This document shows, piece after piece, positions 1-10,463 of a DNA stretch of 64,000 nucleotides. This DNA comes from Fragilaria crotonensis (Eukaryota; Bacillariophyta; Fragilariophyceae; Fragilariales; Fragilariaceae). The notes below the pieces were generated by a model. That model saw only the letters and a list, made by a program, of their open reading frames with translations. It was not told the origin of the DNA and did not search any database. The stretch spans positions 18,996 through 82,995 of the forward strand of contig JAKSYS010000229.1 of NCBI GenBank assembly GCA_022925895.1. The letters are read 5' to 3'. The position numbers and the translations under genes are program-made. The number at the start of each line of letters is the position of its first letter. Positions within the stretch are counted from its first letter, which is position 1.

Positions 1-510
1 CCGACATCCAACCCACGGATATACGCAGCAATTATGCCGCGCTTCTGTCCATGATTAAGTTGTCCAGCCAACTCATTAATTCCGTCAAACTTATACACCG
101 AAGCTAATGTTGAAACTTTCGTGGGTGTACTTGGAACAGGAACCACAACATCGACGTCACCTTCAATAAGTTTGTGGATAACCTCAGGAGTGGAAGCGTT
201 GTGCGGTACTGCCTCACCAGCAGCCTTGGCCATAACCTCAAGTCCTTGCATGGGATCGGCACTTGCAAGATTCGACAATGCCAATGCAGAAGCTGCCAAA
301 TCTGCATCACCATCAATTCAACAGGAGGCATTTGGCTTGTCTCAGCTCTGGCATTTGCCTCTGAGGACGCGAAACCAAACTATCACTGTTTTCCATCCTA
401 CCAATCATGAGTGTTGTCTCAGCATTGGTGACTGTTTCTGATGCGGCCGTGGACTCAGCTTCACTATCAACTTCACGAAGCATTTCACTCGTCAAATCTT
501 TCCCACTCAT
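1..510 (-). CDS. Partial unknown protein, runs off the left edge
   Basis: The ATG at 510 opens an acidic, S/T/E-rich N-terminus (MSGKDLTSEML...). This frame closes near 313. From about 318 to the window edge a neighbouring frame is open and reads like a real protein, with segments such as DADLAASALALSNLA and ELAGQLNHGQKRGIIAAYI. The switch around 310-345 is either a 1-nt shift or a short intron that I could not place with confidence. I recognise no family. The last visible segment (a hydrophilic helix, then HGQKRGIIAAYIRG) could be a DNA-binding helix-turn-helix, but that is a guess. The protein continues beyond position 1, so its length is unknown. A duplicated block lies directly upstream of its start. 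Confidence 0.45.
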
Positions 511-577
511 GATGGAGAATCAACAATCGTATGATTTCAATCAGACCTCACAAACTTCAATGACGCCCAATGGCTTG

Positions 578-992
578 AACGGTCCTTTGCTAAACAAAGG
601 ACTACTGCACCAACCGAGTAATGTGGGCTTTACCAGTAAGGCACGACGTGTAGGCACACTACTCTTTCGAGCAAGATCCTCGCAGGTGACTGGTGTCCAC
701 ACACAAAACCCGAGCTGGTGCAGCAACAGAGAGAAGCAAGGAATGACAGGAACAATAATTGCGTCCTCGCAACAACTGTGGCCAAACAGCACAATGTCCT
801 CCAAATCAATCAACAACAATGTACCAGACGTCCAATTTCTTGAACGGTCCTTTGCTAAACAAAAGGACTACTGCACCAACCGAGTAATGTGGGCTTTACC
901 AGTAAGGCACGACGTGTAGGCACACTACTCTTTCGAGCAAGATCCTCGCAGGTGACTGATGTCCACACACAAAACTCGAGATGGTGCAGCAA
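578..992. repeat. Duplicated ~148-bp block upstream of the minus-strand gene
   Basis: The stretch 578-726 recurs at 845-991 with only a handful of substitutions and a one-base indel. Both copies share the run from the ACGGTCCTTTGCTAAACAAA-like start to GATGGTGCAGCAAC. The spacers after each copy are also weakly alike (TCAATCAACAACAATG versus TCAATCAATAACGACG), so this is probably an old tandem duplication with a unit of about 267 bp. Short minus-strand ORFs run through both copies but end differently, and I do not call them genes. The block sits just 5' of the gene that starts at 510 on the minus strand, so it may hold duplicated promoter or 5'UTR sequence. Confidence 0.85.
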
Positions 993-1073
993 CTGAACAA
1001 TCTTATCAATCAATAACGACGACAATGCTTGCCAGCTGAAGTTGTTGGTTGTAAAACTGACAAAACAGATCAA

Positions 1074-2702
1074 AATTGGAGTGAGTTATTTCGATTGTGA
1101 TGCAGCAAAGCAGTTTCCTCTTGGTTGCACAACGGTAAGATCTTGATCAGTACCAGGTACAGTGATAAAGAGTACCTACTGTCAAAGGAACAAGCGCGTA
1201 GTAAAATACAACACAGTGCTCCTACCACCATGCAGTAGAGGCCACGTGTTTTTGGCGCGTACTACCAGTAAGTACTCACTGTACAAAAACAACAGTGCTG
1301 GTACGACGATGCCGTAGAAAAGCGTGGAAGTAGAGTTTTTGTACATCCGGGTTACCCTGCGGCAACACACCAAAATTCCCTGATCTCATCCATTCAAAAG
1401 AACAACAACCTTGTCATCTTCAAAGCCAAAACTCTCACAGATTCATCTCATGACATAAGAGGATGGGATGTTACTTACAGAAACGAATTTGGTGAAGAAT
1501 TGAGAAAAGAGTGAATAGAAGTGTGTCAGTTCACTTGAGGATCTGACACTGGATGGAGTTGTGTACCAAAAATGTGTTCGACGCATAACGGTCGTTTAAC
1601 GTCATGTTAACATCGATTTAACGGATAATGTACCGAGAAGGTTTATACTACTTCTTCACACAAACGCAGGTTTTGAGGTGCATTAACTAGCAGGGACCGC
1701 AGTGGTTCGATGCCCGCAGCCCCAAGATCGTCAGTTCCATTTGCGTTCTCGAGGAGCCTTGGCGGTTTGTTTAACAGCAAAAGCAAATTGAATTGCGACA
1801 TATATATAACGGCACGCCTACAAGACGAGTATCACTATCAACACCGAAACCACACCAAGTAACGATGCATCGAAACACAATTGCAACACAACGGTTGATT
1901 CCGTGATATAACCGCAGTAGAAAAAACAATGGCAAATACAAAATGAAGAATTTCAAAGCCATTTGCTACGCGAAAAAGCGATGGAACAATAAGCAATCAC
2001 ACGACAGCTAACCACCATATACGACAACCGCCAACATATGGAACGACCGGTACAGCAGCAATGTGTTTATCCTATTGTGATGCCGCATCTGCAGAGGCCC
2101 ACATAGGTTACACAAAATTGTCTAACAATGAACACGTCTGTATTACGCATTAGCGAGACGGCGAGCAATCAAAGTAAAAGTAAGAACAATACAGTCGTAT
2201 TGCAGACCAGTAGAAGTACCGGCCGAAGTAAAGTACTTACTAAGAACTCAACGATAGTAAAAAGGGCAATGAAAACATTTGATGCAAACTACTAGATTAC
2301 TTTCACGGAAGTAGCGTTGAATCGTGTGAATCCAGTATCTTGTTCTACGTTGAATACAGCGGCAGCACGTTAATTTAATTTACCGTTTTTGTTCTTAGCA
2401 CGGAACCAGTTCACAGTGCCATCAATTTATTACTGAGATTTTAATGCGGAAACAATGTTCAAATTTAAATAATGCGCGGCACGCAATTAAGGTTTGACTT
2501 TCAAATAAATCGTAAGTCGTAACTTTTGTTTGAACCACAACACGTGTTTTGGTTCACATTTATACATGCAACAAACCACATGTTGTCATACAACATATAT
2601 CTACGTTGGATGAAATGATCAATGTTTGAATGAGTTTGCATTAATCGTGGAATTATAAAGACTTACTACAGCACGTTTTACATGAGTTCATAAAACGCAA
2701 GT
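1074..2702. other. Gene-free AT-rich stretch
   Basis: I see no credible coding sequence. The stretch is AT-rich towards its right end. A tRNA-like T-loop string near 1700 was checked and does not fold. It may be the left flank of whatever element carries the ORF cluster at 2.7-4.15 kb. Confidence 0.5.
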
Positions 2703-4153
2703 TTGCTTCAGATGAACGGAATGCATCATCGCGGTCAACTGGACCCATCATCCGTTTTGGATGATGAACTGCCTTCGATACTTACCAAAAACATGTTGTA
2801 TATGTCGAGACGAAATGATTGCGCAGTTGCTGAGGCCGTGCAAAGTGATCAAAAAGTACTATATCATCAACAACAACACCAAGTAACGCCGATCATGACT
2901 GGTTATTCTCCCATGCCATCAATGCGAGACGGCGGAGAAACAGAGCGTGCGTTAATGCCTGGAAATGTTGCAATGGTTCCTCCTCATCCTCTTCCGCTTA
3001 ACATGCAGCTTCAAAACACAATTGCGTCGCAACGCATGATGGTGAAAGAGTGTGTCAAAACAAAGTTGTTCAGTCGTCTCAAATTTTTAAAAAGACTTGC
3101 ATGGTTTATATGATTTAAGACGTGGCACCGTTTGTTCGATGATTGTTGCTAATTGCAATGTAGCGACAGAAGACGTTGATGAATACTGGTGGGCAGACAT
3201 GCGTAAACTTGTTGTTTGTACTCACACAGATCGTCGCAACAACGTCATCAAAAACATGCGCTTAAGATTCAGAGGTCGTACAATTTTATGAATGGCTCGA
3301 GTGCAATCATATGACTAACGTTTGGTTTTGTTGTGTCAACGCAGACGGCATGTGTGGTAAGATACCGCACTTTAAAGTCAACAATGGTCAAAATGCCGAT
3401 ATGGACTACATGTTAGCTATGCGAGACAATTTGGTTCATTATGTTCATTTAATTGATATCTATGCGCCTTGCATTGTGGGACACAGTAATTGGAATGACA
3501 AGGCTAACATGATGAGTTATTGTCGTTCCGATGCTTGTGTTTTCAATGAATATGTGTTCTCGTTAAGCGAAGCCTTTATGCTTCTTGTGTTACTAAATTA
3601 CACAGAGACATGGATGTCTGAATTGGCATTGGAACAATCAAAGGTATGACGATAAAGTGCAATGTTTTGATTTTGTTCGATTGCCGTGCTAACACATTGC
3701 TATAAATATGGCCGATACTTCGTTACAGATTCAAGCACATGTTAACGCTGTTGCGGGTCAGGTCCCGCGATTGTGGTAAGTTCTTGATTGCTGCGTGACA
3801 ATATCGCAAGCATGCTACAAAGCTAACACTTGGTGCAATGGTAGGCACCAAAGTATACATTGTCACGAAAACAACGCAACGATACTAATGGTGTAGCTGG
3901 GATTGGATGGACTGAAGATGGCATGAATAAGTTTAATGAGCTCTACGATTCCGTGAAAGAAGACAGGATTTCGCGTGGAGTGATGTTTAATAATCAATTG
4001 CTGAATGTTTTTTTGGAGCGCCAACGTGTTGTGAAACCAAATCCACGACGTGCAAACAACCGTAAGCGCAAAGCGATGCCACGAGATGATATGGGATGTA
4101 TTGACACCGTGCTGTGCACAAATGAAAATCCAGACTGCATTGTGCCTTTATAA
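2703..4153 (+). pseudogene. Broken unknown gene cluster, AT-rich, possible mobile-element remnant
   Basis: Four same-strand open segments follow one another in different frames: 2703-3113, 3097-3291, 3311-3649 and about 3845-4153. The protein reads naturally across them: EDVDEYWWADMRKLVV, then after a shift EVVQFYEWLECNHMTNVWF, then GHSNWNDKANMMSYC. The third segment ends at a plausible donor (AAAG|GTATGA), and a short segment after an acceptor near 3729 ends at GTAAGT (3776). The last segment has a basic patch (RRANNRKRKAMPRD), perhaps a nuclear signal. I recognise no family. AT-richer codons than the rest of the window, low methodical structure and the gene-poor surroundings suggest a decayed transposon-encoded or horizontally acquired gene. 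An intact multi-exon gene with assembly errors is the alternative. Confidence 0.4.
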
Positions 4154-6337
4154 TGTGATTATTTTAATATTGATTAAGATGCAGATATTTACCACACACC
4201 ACTTCATAAATAGACAGTACGATACAACATAATCAGGCGGTGCTAAGTAAAGGAATATGAAATGCAAAATAAAGGATTAACTAGCGACGAAAGATCAGGA
4301 GTACGCCTGATTAGATTACGTTGTTTCGTGAGAAGAAACTTAGGATTCCGTATTCTAAATTATACCGGAATCCATCAATTAGAACTCGGGTGTATCAAAG
4401 AGTATTTTGTTGGATTCCGAATTCTGGACTTCGGAACATGTGCATACAAAAGTACGGAATACGAAAAAAAAACTAGTACGTGAACAATAATGTGGCATTA
4501 TTTTGTACGGATCTATGCATAATTTAATTCGTATAAATCCAAACAAAAAAATAGGGATATGTGACACGAATTCAGGTCTTGCTTTTTAGATGTAGTAGTA
4601 CATTGGTAACTTCCACCCAACCAATAATGGCCCAGTTCTCTTTTTGTGTCTAGCTCCCATTGTTGTTATGTTTGTGTTGTGGCAAAAAAGGTTATTGCGC
4701 TCCAATCCATCATCAGTTGGCATATTGTCATTGATTCTACTCCACCAGACCCGCAGTGCCATTCCATGTATTGCCCTATGTGTTTCCAAACCTGTTCTTT
4801 GTCAATCTTCCTCGACTACACCATGGATCCAACCATCTCTTGGACTCCAACAACAAGTTGTGAACAAGAATACAATAAGCATGCGGTGATGAAAGTCTTG
4901 TCGACGGTCGATTGTTAACGCAAGCTCTTGAAGTTGTTCTTGAGAAAATTGAAGCATGCCATTAATATCCCGAAGACTCCTTTAATGTCTTTCCATAGTA
5001 CAGACTCTAGCTACCTTTCCACTCCATTTCATAACTGCACTTTCCAGGTTCCTGCCAATGCTAACTTGAAACAATGTGGCACCATTACCAAGAATAGACA
5101 AGAAAACACCAAGTACCTTGCTGAGCTTTCCAGCTGCAACTTTGTCAGGAGGCATCCACTATGGCCACCACCTAGCTAGTCATTGACGTTCTTGCTGATG
5201 AAACAATAAGATCATAAGGACCTTGGAACAAGCTTTGAAACCTCTTTGCATGTCTTCTGTGAGATTCCTTGGGGTAAACTGCTCGGAGTTTTGACTTTTT
5301 TGGGAGAAGATAATCCTCGCGGCCACGGCCGCTGGGATGGGGTACACAGTTGTGGCCGACCGGCCACGACACGGTGACAACCCTATAATTAGTTCATGTT
5401 TTATTTTATTTTATTTGTATTGTTTGTGTTGGGCCGGCCCTTAAGATTAAAGCTTCCGAGGCCCAGATCTTGGAATAAACTTCGTTCCCCGTATTTTACC
5501 GCACACAGACTCTGAGCAATTGTTGGTGGATTCAACACCAGGAAGTCATGACGGGTCGATGTCCCAATGCGATCCAAATCACATCAGCACGGTATTGGGG
5601 TTTAGTTGTATCTGTCTGGTACTCAAAGTTCCAGGTACCACATAAAAATGGCCTTGGCCCAATAAAATGGCTTTGAACCAATCTCTTGTGAAATTCAAGG
5701 AACTCTACACAAAAACAATCCATTTTCCATAATTTCACACCGTGGGCTGACCTATTGTAAAGCTCTCCTCAGATAACCAATAGAGATATGTTCTGCTGAT
5801 AGAAAAGCATTTAATTACTCAATTCTCTGAAAAATGCATACTGCAGATGAGGCGTCAAAACATTGTTGCACGACCATTTTTCACATGTCGAGGATGCCCT
5901 CCCAATTTCTACAAGCTACAGTTCTGAATATTTTCATACGTTTGAGAGAATTCCACTTGGCATTCATTCTACACTATGTGGTACACACAGCTCGTACTAC
6001 AAAACCCTGTACCAATACGAATTTTGATTGACGATTCACTCATCAAACTCTTGTGAAAAATATTAAGAACGGAATATAAAATATTATCTATATATGTATT
6101 TATATTTATACATGACTTTGAACCAGTAAATGAAAAACGAAGACTTGTATATCATCGATAGGCAATTCGGATCTTGCTCCAGTACCAGGTACTTTGATCA
6201 TTCCTCACTGCTGTTGACAAGCAGATGAAGGATCAATGACATAAGAACTGTTCGTTGAACATTCATGTTTCTACGGAGATATAGTAATTTAAAACTCTTG
6301 TGGTTCCAAGCCATTTTTATGTGGTACAAGTACCATG
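4154..6337. other. Gene-free stretch with short repeats
   Basis: I see no convincing gene. An (ATTTT)n microsatellite lies near 5400-5418. A ~24-bp sequence at 5636-5659 is repeated in inverted orientation at 6307-6326 (GGTACCACATAAAAATGG and its complement), giving a long-arm inverted pair about 690 bp apart, without visible target duplications. ATTCCG/GGAATC palindromic strings recur around 4340-4450. Minus-strand ORFs here lack conserved features. Confidence 0.5.
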
Positions 6338-6703
6338 CAGGCTGTGTTATTTTGGGAAAGTTCCCCAAAACACCAAAATATCTTATTTCGGGACATTTTT
6401 GAAACTTATTTTGGGAACTTTAATTGGGAACGTTACAGTACACAGTACAGTGTGAGTCCTACGTGATTCCTACGTGGATCGTCAGTACATCGATGATATC
6501 ATACAGTAATACAGTAATTCAGTACTACTATGACCGAGTCCAGTACGACGCCAATCCCACAAAAATTCGGGCGATGGCCAGTTGATCTCTACTGAATCCT
6601 ACGTATTCTACACGGTTTAAATCGGGAACTTTTAAAATGTTTAATTGGGAACAAATTCCCAAAATAAGAAAAATTTCCCAAAACAACACAGCCTGGTACC
6701 ATG
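6330..6703. mobile_element. hAT-type MITE with perfect 8-bp target-site duplication
   Basis: The element spans 6338-6695 (358 bp). Its ends are 22-bp terminal inverted repeats at 6338-6359 and 6674-6695, starting CAGGCTGTGTT and matching at 21 of 22 positions. They are flanked by identical 8-bp direct repeats, GTACCATG, at 6330-6337 and 6696-6703. An 8-bp duplication with CA-G...C-TG termini is the signature of the hAT superfamily. Inside, TTTTGGGAA strings recur near both ends in opposite orientation, as subterminal transposase-binding repeats often do. There is no transposase ORF, so it is non-autonomous and would have been moved in trans. The perfect duplication suggests a fairly recent insertion. 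Confidence 0.92.
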
Positions 6704-7123
6704 TACCATGTAGTACTGGAGTAGCGTCTATTTCGAGTCGTGATCCGCGTTCAGAAACTGGCTCATAAATTCGCGTTATCAAGCACTCACACCGCGATAG
6801 CTTGGAGTCGCAAGGGACTGAAAACCGCATTAACTTTGAGTCGAGATGCCCGTGCACCGCGTTGTTCCATGATCGCAACTAAGTGAACATAATGTGCTTC
6901 TTCAATAAACAAACAGAGGCAAGGTCATCATTATTCGGTGGTCAGCAACCTACATTAACAATTACCCCAACATTCAGAGTGAAGCCGAGCTGCTGAATAG
7001 TAAGTTTGCCAGAGCAAAAGTAAAATCGCTTGTCCACTTTTTGCTCGTCGTTGACAGAACTAGTGGAAACCCTCTGGTCTCTGGACTGCGCCCTCTGCAC
7101 TCTGCGCCGTGGACAGACTGATC

Positions 7124-9324
7124 ATGATTGAATTTGAGAAGCCGATTGGCCGATTGCAAGGAACTCGAGTACATCTCAGCCTTGCATCATCAGTCTAGCC
7201 CGATGCTCAGACAGGACGCATCGATAACAGGTACGTGGTGGGTAGGTGTTCGTTACTGGTGCTGAGTACAGTGAGCAGTCATATAAATCTCTGATTCCAC
7301 CAGTAGCACTGGCCATTAGCCTTGTCAGAAACCACCAGACGCGAGTAAGACCTACTGGTATTTATCTTGATCTTACTCAGTGAACCCTTGCATTTGCAGC
7401 CGAAGACGTTGTCAATTTTCTGCTTTCTCGACATGGCATCAAGGCAGATTTGACATATGTCGAAAGAAATCTAATGCCCGGTTTGGCCGGCAACATTGAC
7501 GAATCACCTGATGCAGTCTTTGATATCGTGGAGCTTGCCAGCATTTTGCTCATACCACACCTTCGCAAGACTGGAGCCGAGCATGATTGCGAAATGCTTT
7601 TCGACAAAGTTCTCAAGATGATCACCTTGGATGTCACTGGATCCTCTGACCCCGTACGTTTAGACCGAACTATGATGCTGAACATCATGAAGACCTACGG
7701 TGAGGAGGATGTGTCTTCAGCGGTGGTTGACGAGATGCTCAAAGCAGCTGGGGTACAGAAAAATGGTTCCACAATGTTTGATTACAAAAAATTGGTAAAT
7801 GCCACAACTGCCGACATTCAGCAATACGATCCAGAATGGGAAACTAGAGAAACCACTTACTACGATGACGTTCTCGATGCGAACTTGGAAGACAACGATC
7901 CCGATGAAGAACTGGCCAAGTCGAACTTCGACGATGCCCCTGACAAGATTCGTCGGATCTTCACTTTACCAACGATTGATACTGTCGCCGAGAATTACAG
8001 GTCCAAAACTTTCAATGTCTTGCTCTGGGTGTTCGTTGTTGTAGCCCTTTTCCAATATGCATCTGACTTTGACACGTCGGTTGGACAGTAAGTCTATCGT
8101 CGCCGTCATACAGAACTTTGGGTTGTCACCATCGCTCTCTTTCTCTCACACAATACGATGCGTTATTGCGCTTCACAGACAGGATTGTCCGACGACATCG
8201 TTTATGTCCGAGTTTGGATGTCACGTTGGCAACTCGATCGTTGCCTGGTTGATGCTGATGGTACAGCTCATTATTATGGGAACGATCTTCGTCATATTGT
8301 CAACAGCTGGAAACTCCATTCACCTCCAGCACAATCTTCCCAGCTTTGTCGGAGTTATGCTAGGAATTGTAACGATCATGTTCTCCAGCATGTTGTCGTA
8401 CATCTTTGAAGTCAAATTCTTTCTAATTAACACCAACAAGTCTTCGTCTGCTGAAGGGCAATTCGGGTTCGGCTTTGCGCTTGCACTGGGTTGTGTCCTC
8501 CTTCTTTTTCAGATAAAGTCTCTTCTCTACGTCCTCATTCCACGGTCAACTTGGAAGAACCTTCCTTTTGCGAACTTCTGGATGACATGTGAAATGGCGA
8601 AATCTGAGTGTTGCACAAAGCAAGCTGCTGCGTATAAAATCAAGAACATGGTCGACCATGCTTTCGCTCAGCACGATGGGAGTATCCTTCGTAAAGCCGA
8701 GAGTGCCAGGGTAAAGTTGAAAGCTTCTTCATTCTTTCGTAAGAATCCGATTGGAGGCAATGTCCTGATGCTCGCCCTAGGTACGTTTCTCCTCCTTACC
8801 GATACGAGACTCATTTGTGAATGCAACACTTACATTTCGCTTTAGAATGCTGGTCGCTTGGGCTAACGTTGGGAATCATGTTTTTCCGGACGATGAAGCT
8901 TCTCTTGGTAACTTCCTTTTATATTGGGCGACTTGATACACCTCTCTTTGCCCCAGGTGTTGGCATGATTGGACCCTTAATTGTAGACGGCCACCCAGTG
9001 CAGTTCCGAAAGGGTTTGCTCCTTCATGATGCCCATCGTCACCCTTACATGGAACGTCTGGGAGTGATTTATTTGCTCAAGTTAAAGTACGGCGTGCACT
9101 TTGCTAACCGTGCCGGAGGTCAATGGCGCTTGATCTTTGTCATGGCCCTGATGCCATGGCTTCGCCGCTACCGGCTTGACGATAGCATTACGAAATATGC
9201 TGGAACGAACGAAGAATTTCGTGACGAGCAGCCTCATGCCGCTCATACTGACGCTGGTATATGGGTTCCTCTCATGATCACCGACCCCTCAATCGACTCC
9301 GTGGAGATGATTGATTACTTTTGA
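7124..9324 (+). pseudogene. Diatom-type EF-hand-like multi-pass membrane protein, copy 1 (deleted, exon 1 shifted)
   Basis: Exon 1 starts at ATG 7124. Introns inferred from splice signals and the paralogue are 7231-7399, 8088-8178 and 8781-8845. The soluble N-terminal region contains helix pairs resembling degenerate EF-hands (LDRTMMLNIMKTYGEEDV; TMFDYKKLVNA) and ends in a membrane segment (NVLLWVFVVVALF). Further membrane segments follow, then a conserved C-terminal block (GRLDTPLFAPGVGMIGP; LLHDAHRHPYMERLG). Compared with copy 2 at 10.5 kb it has two differences. An 8-bp gap in exon 1 (after 7142) shifts the frame so that the start at 7124 reaches a stop. A 702-bp (234-codon) in-frame deletion at about 8731 removes several membrane segments. 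I recognise no named family; it may be a sensor or channel-like protein. Probably a pseudogene or a short, altered isoform. Confidence 0.6.
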
Positions 9325-10463
9325 TCGAGTGTACTCTCTTAGGTCTTAGTAGTAGGACACAAAGTTATGGATTCTGCGTGAGTACATGGTGAGATGTTCA
9401 AGGTTCAAGGCTCCTAAAAAAATCAACGTCCGACAGCAAAGCGCCTAAGTTAAACATCCCTATATACGTGTATTCCTTATTTATGCATGATGCTTGTATG
9501 AGGTTATCGGATATGCTGATATACATCATCATACTTGTATGCTCCGTATGATATGGTGCGATAACCAGAAGTATGGCTATGTACGGGATTCGGATTCAAA
9601 TGAAAATTATTCATAACTGATTACCTTTACCGCATATATATGCTGAAGTAGATATGGTAAAAGGTACTAGGTGCAGTTATTTCCATCCTGGTAGACTTGT
9701 TGGACAAATTGATGACATTCTGTCGCGGGTTCATGGCGCTAATAATAACAAATAAAAGTAGCTGTAACAACATTGATAATAAGATCAACCAAACTTACAA
9801 AGATAGGATTCAAGAAAAACAATTATATATCATCATGTAACTGCGCTGCGATTATGATCTGCATTCGTTCATTATTAGGCGTGATCGAACGTGCAATCGT
9901 ATCAAGACACTAGTGTCAGTAATGCGAAGACAACGGTACAGTGGAACCGTATCATACCATGATTTATTTGATAATCGATATTCGATATGTCATACGTCGG
10001 TCTTACGGTAAGCGCAGATTGGGTTCTTGGACCCGTTCATGATTCTACTGTACTCCGTATGCAATAGCTCATTAGGGTAAAATCATAGGAATAACGGCGC
10101 CCTTTTACCGCGTTAACTTCGAGTCGTATGCGCTCAACCCCGCCAACTTTCAAGTCGAGATGCCCTTACAACGCTTCAACTTTAAGTTGTTACATTGACG
10201 CAACCGCGTAAAAACATAAAGTGCTTCTTCAACACGCAAAGCATCAGCACCGTAAAGCAACGTGGACCCTAACATTCAGAGTCTTTAAGCCGTCAAGCTG
10301 CTGAATAGTTTGCCAGTGTGTGATCATCGTTCTCAGAGCACAAGGAAATCGGCTGTTTGTTGTTTTTGTCACCTATCTGGTTTGTTGGCAGAACTGGTGG
10401 AAACAAACTACCGGTAGTCTCTGGGCTGCGCTCTACGCACTGGGCTTTGGGGACAGGGGGATC
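9325..10463. other. Spacer between the tandem membrane-protein genes
   Basis: No gene seen. The left part is AT-rich. A GGTTATCG/CGATAACC inverted pair brackets about 65 bp near 9504-9567. From about 10110 onward the sequence resembles the region before copy 1 (from about 6800), including GAGTCGAGATGCCC-like and GTGCTTCTTCAA strings, so the tandem duplication includes 5' flanking DNA. Confidence 0.6.

Noticed and set aside
1690-1745. Possible tRNA T-arm (GTGGTTCGATGCC) near 1700
   Set aside because: No matching acceptor, D or anticodon stems can be drawn around it.
5635-6326. Inverted pair at 5636 and 6307 as a second MITE
   Set aside because: No target-site duplication and the arms are short with a gap; kept only as a repeat note.
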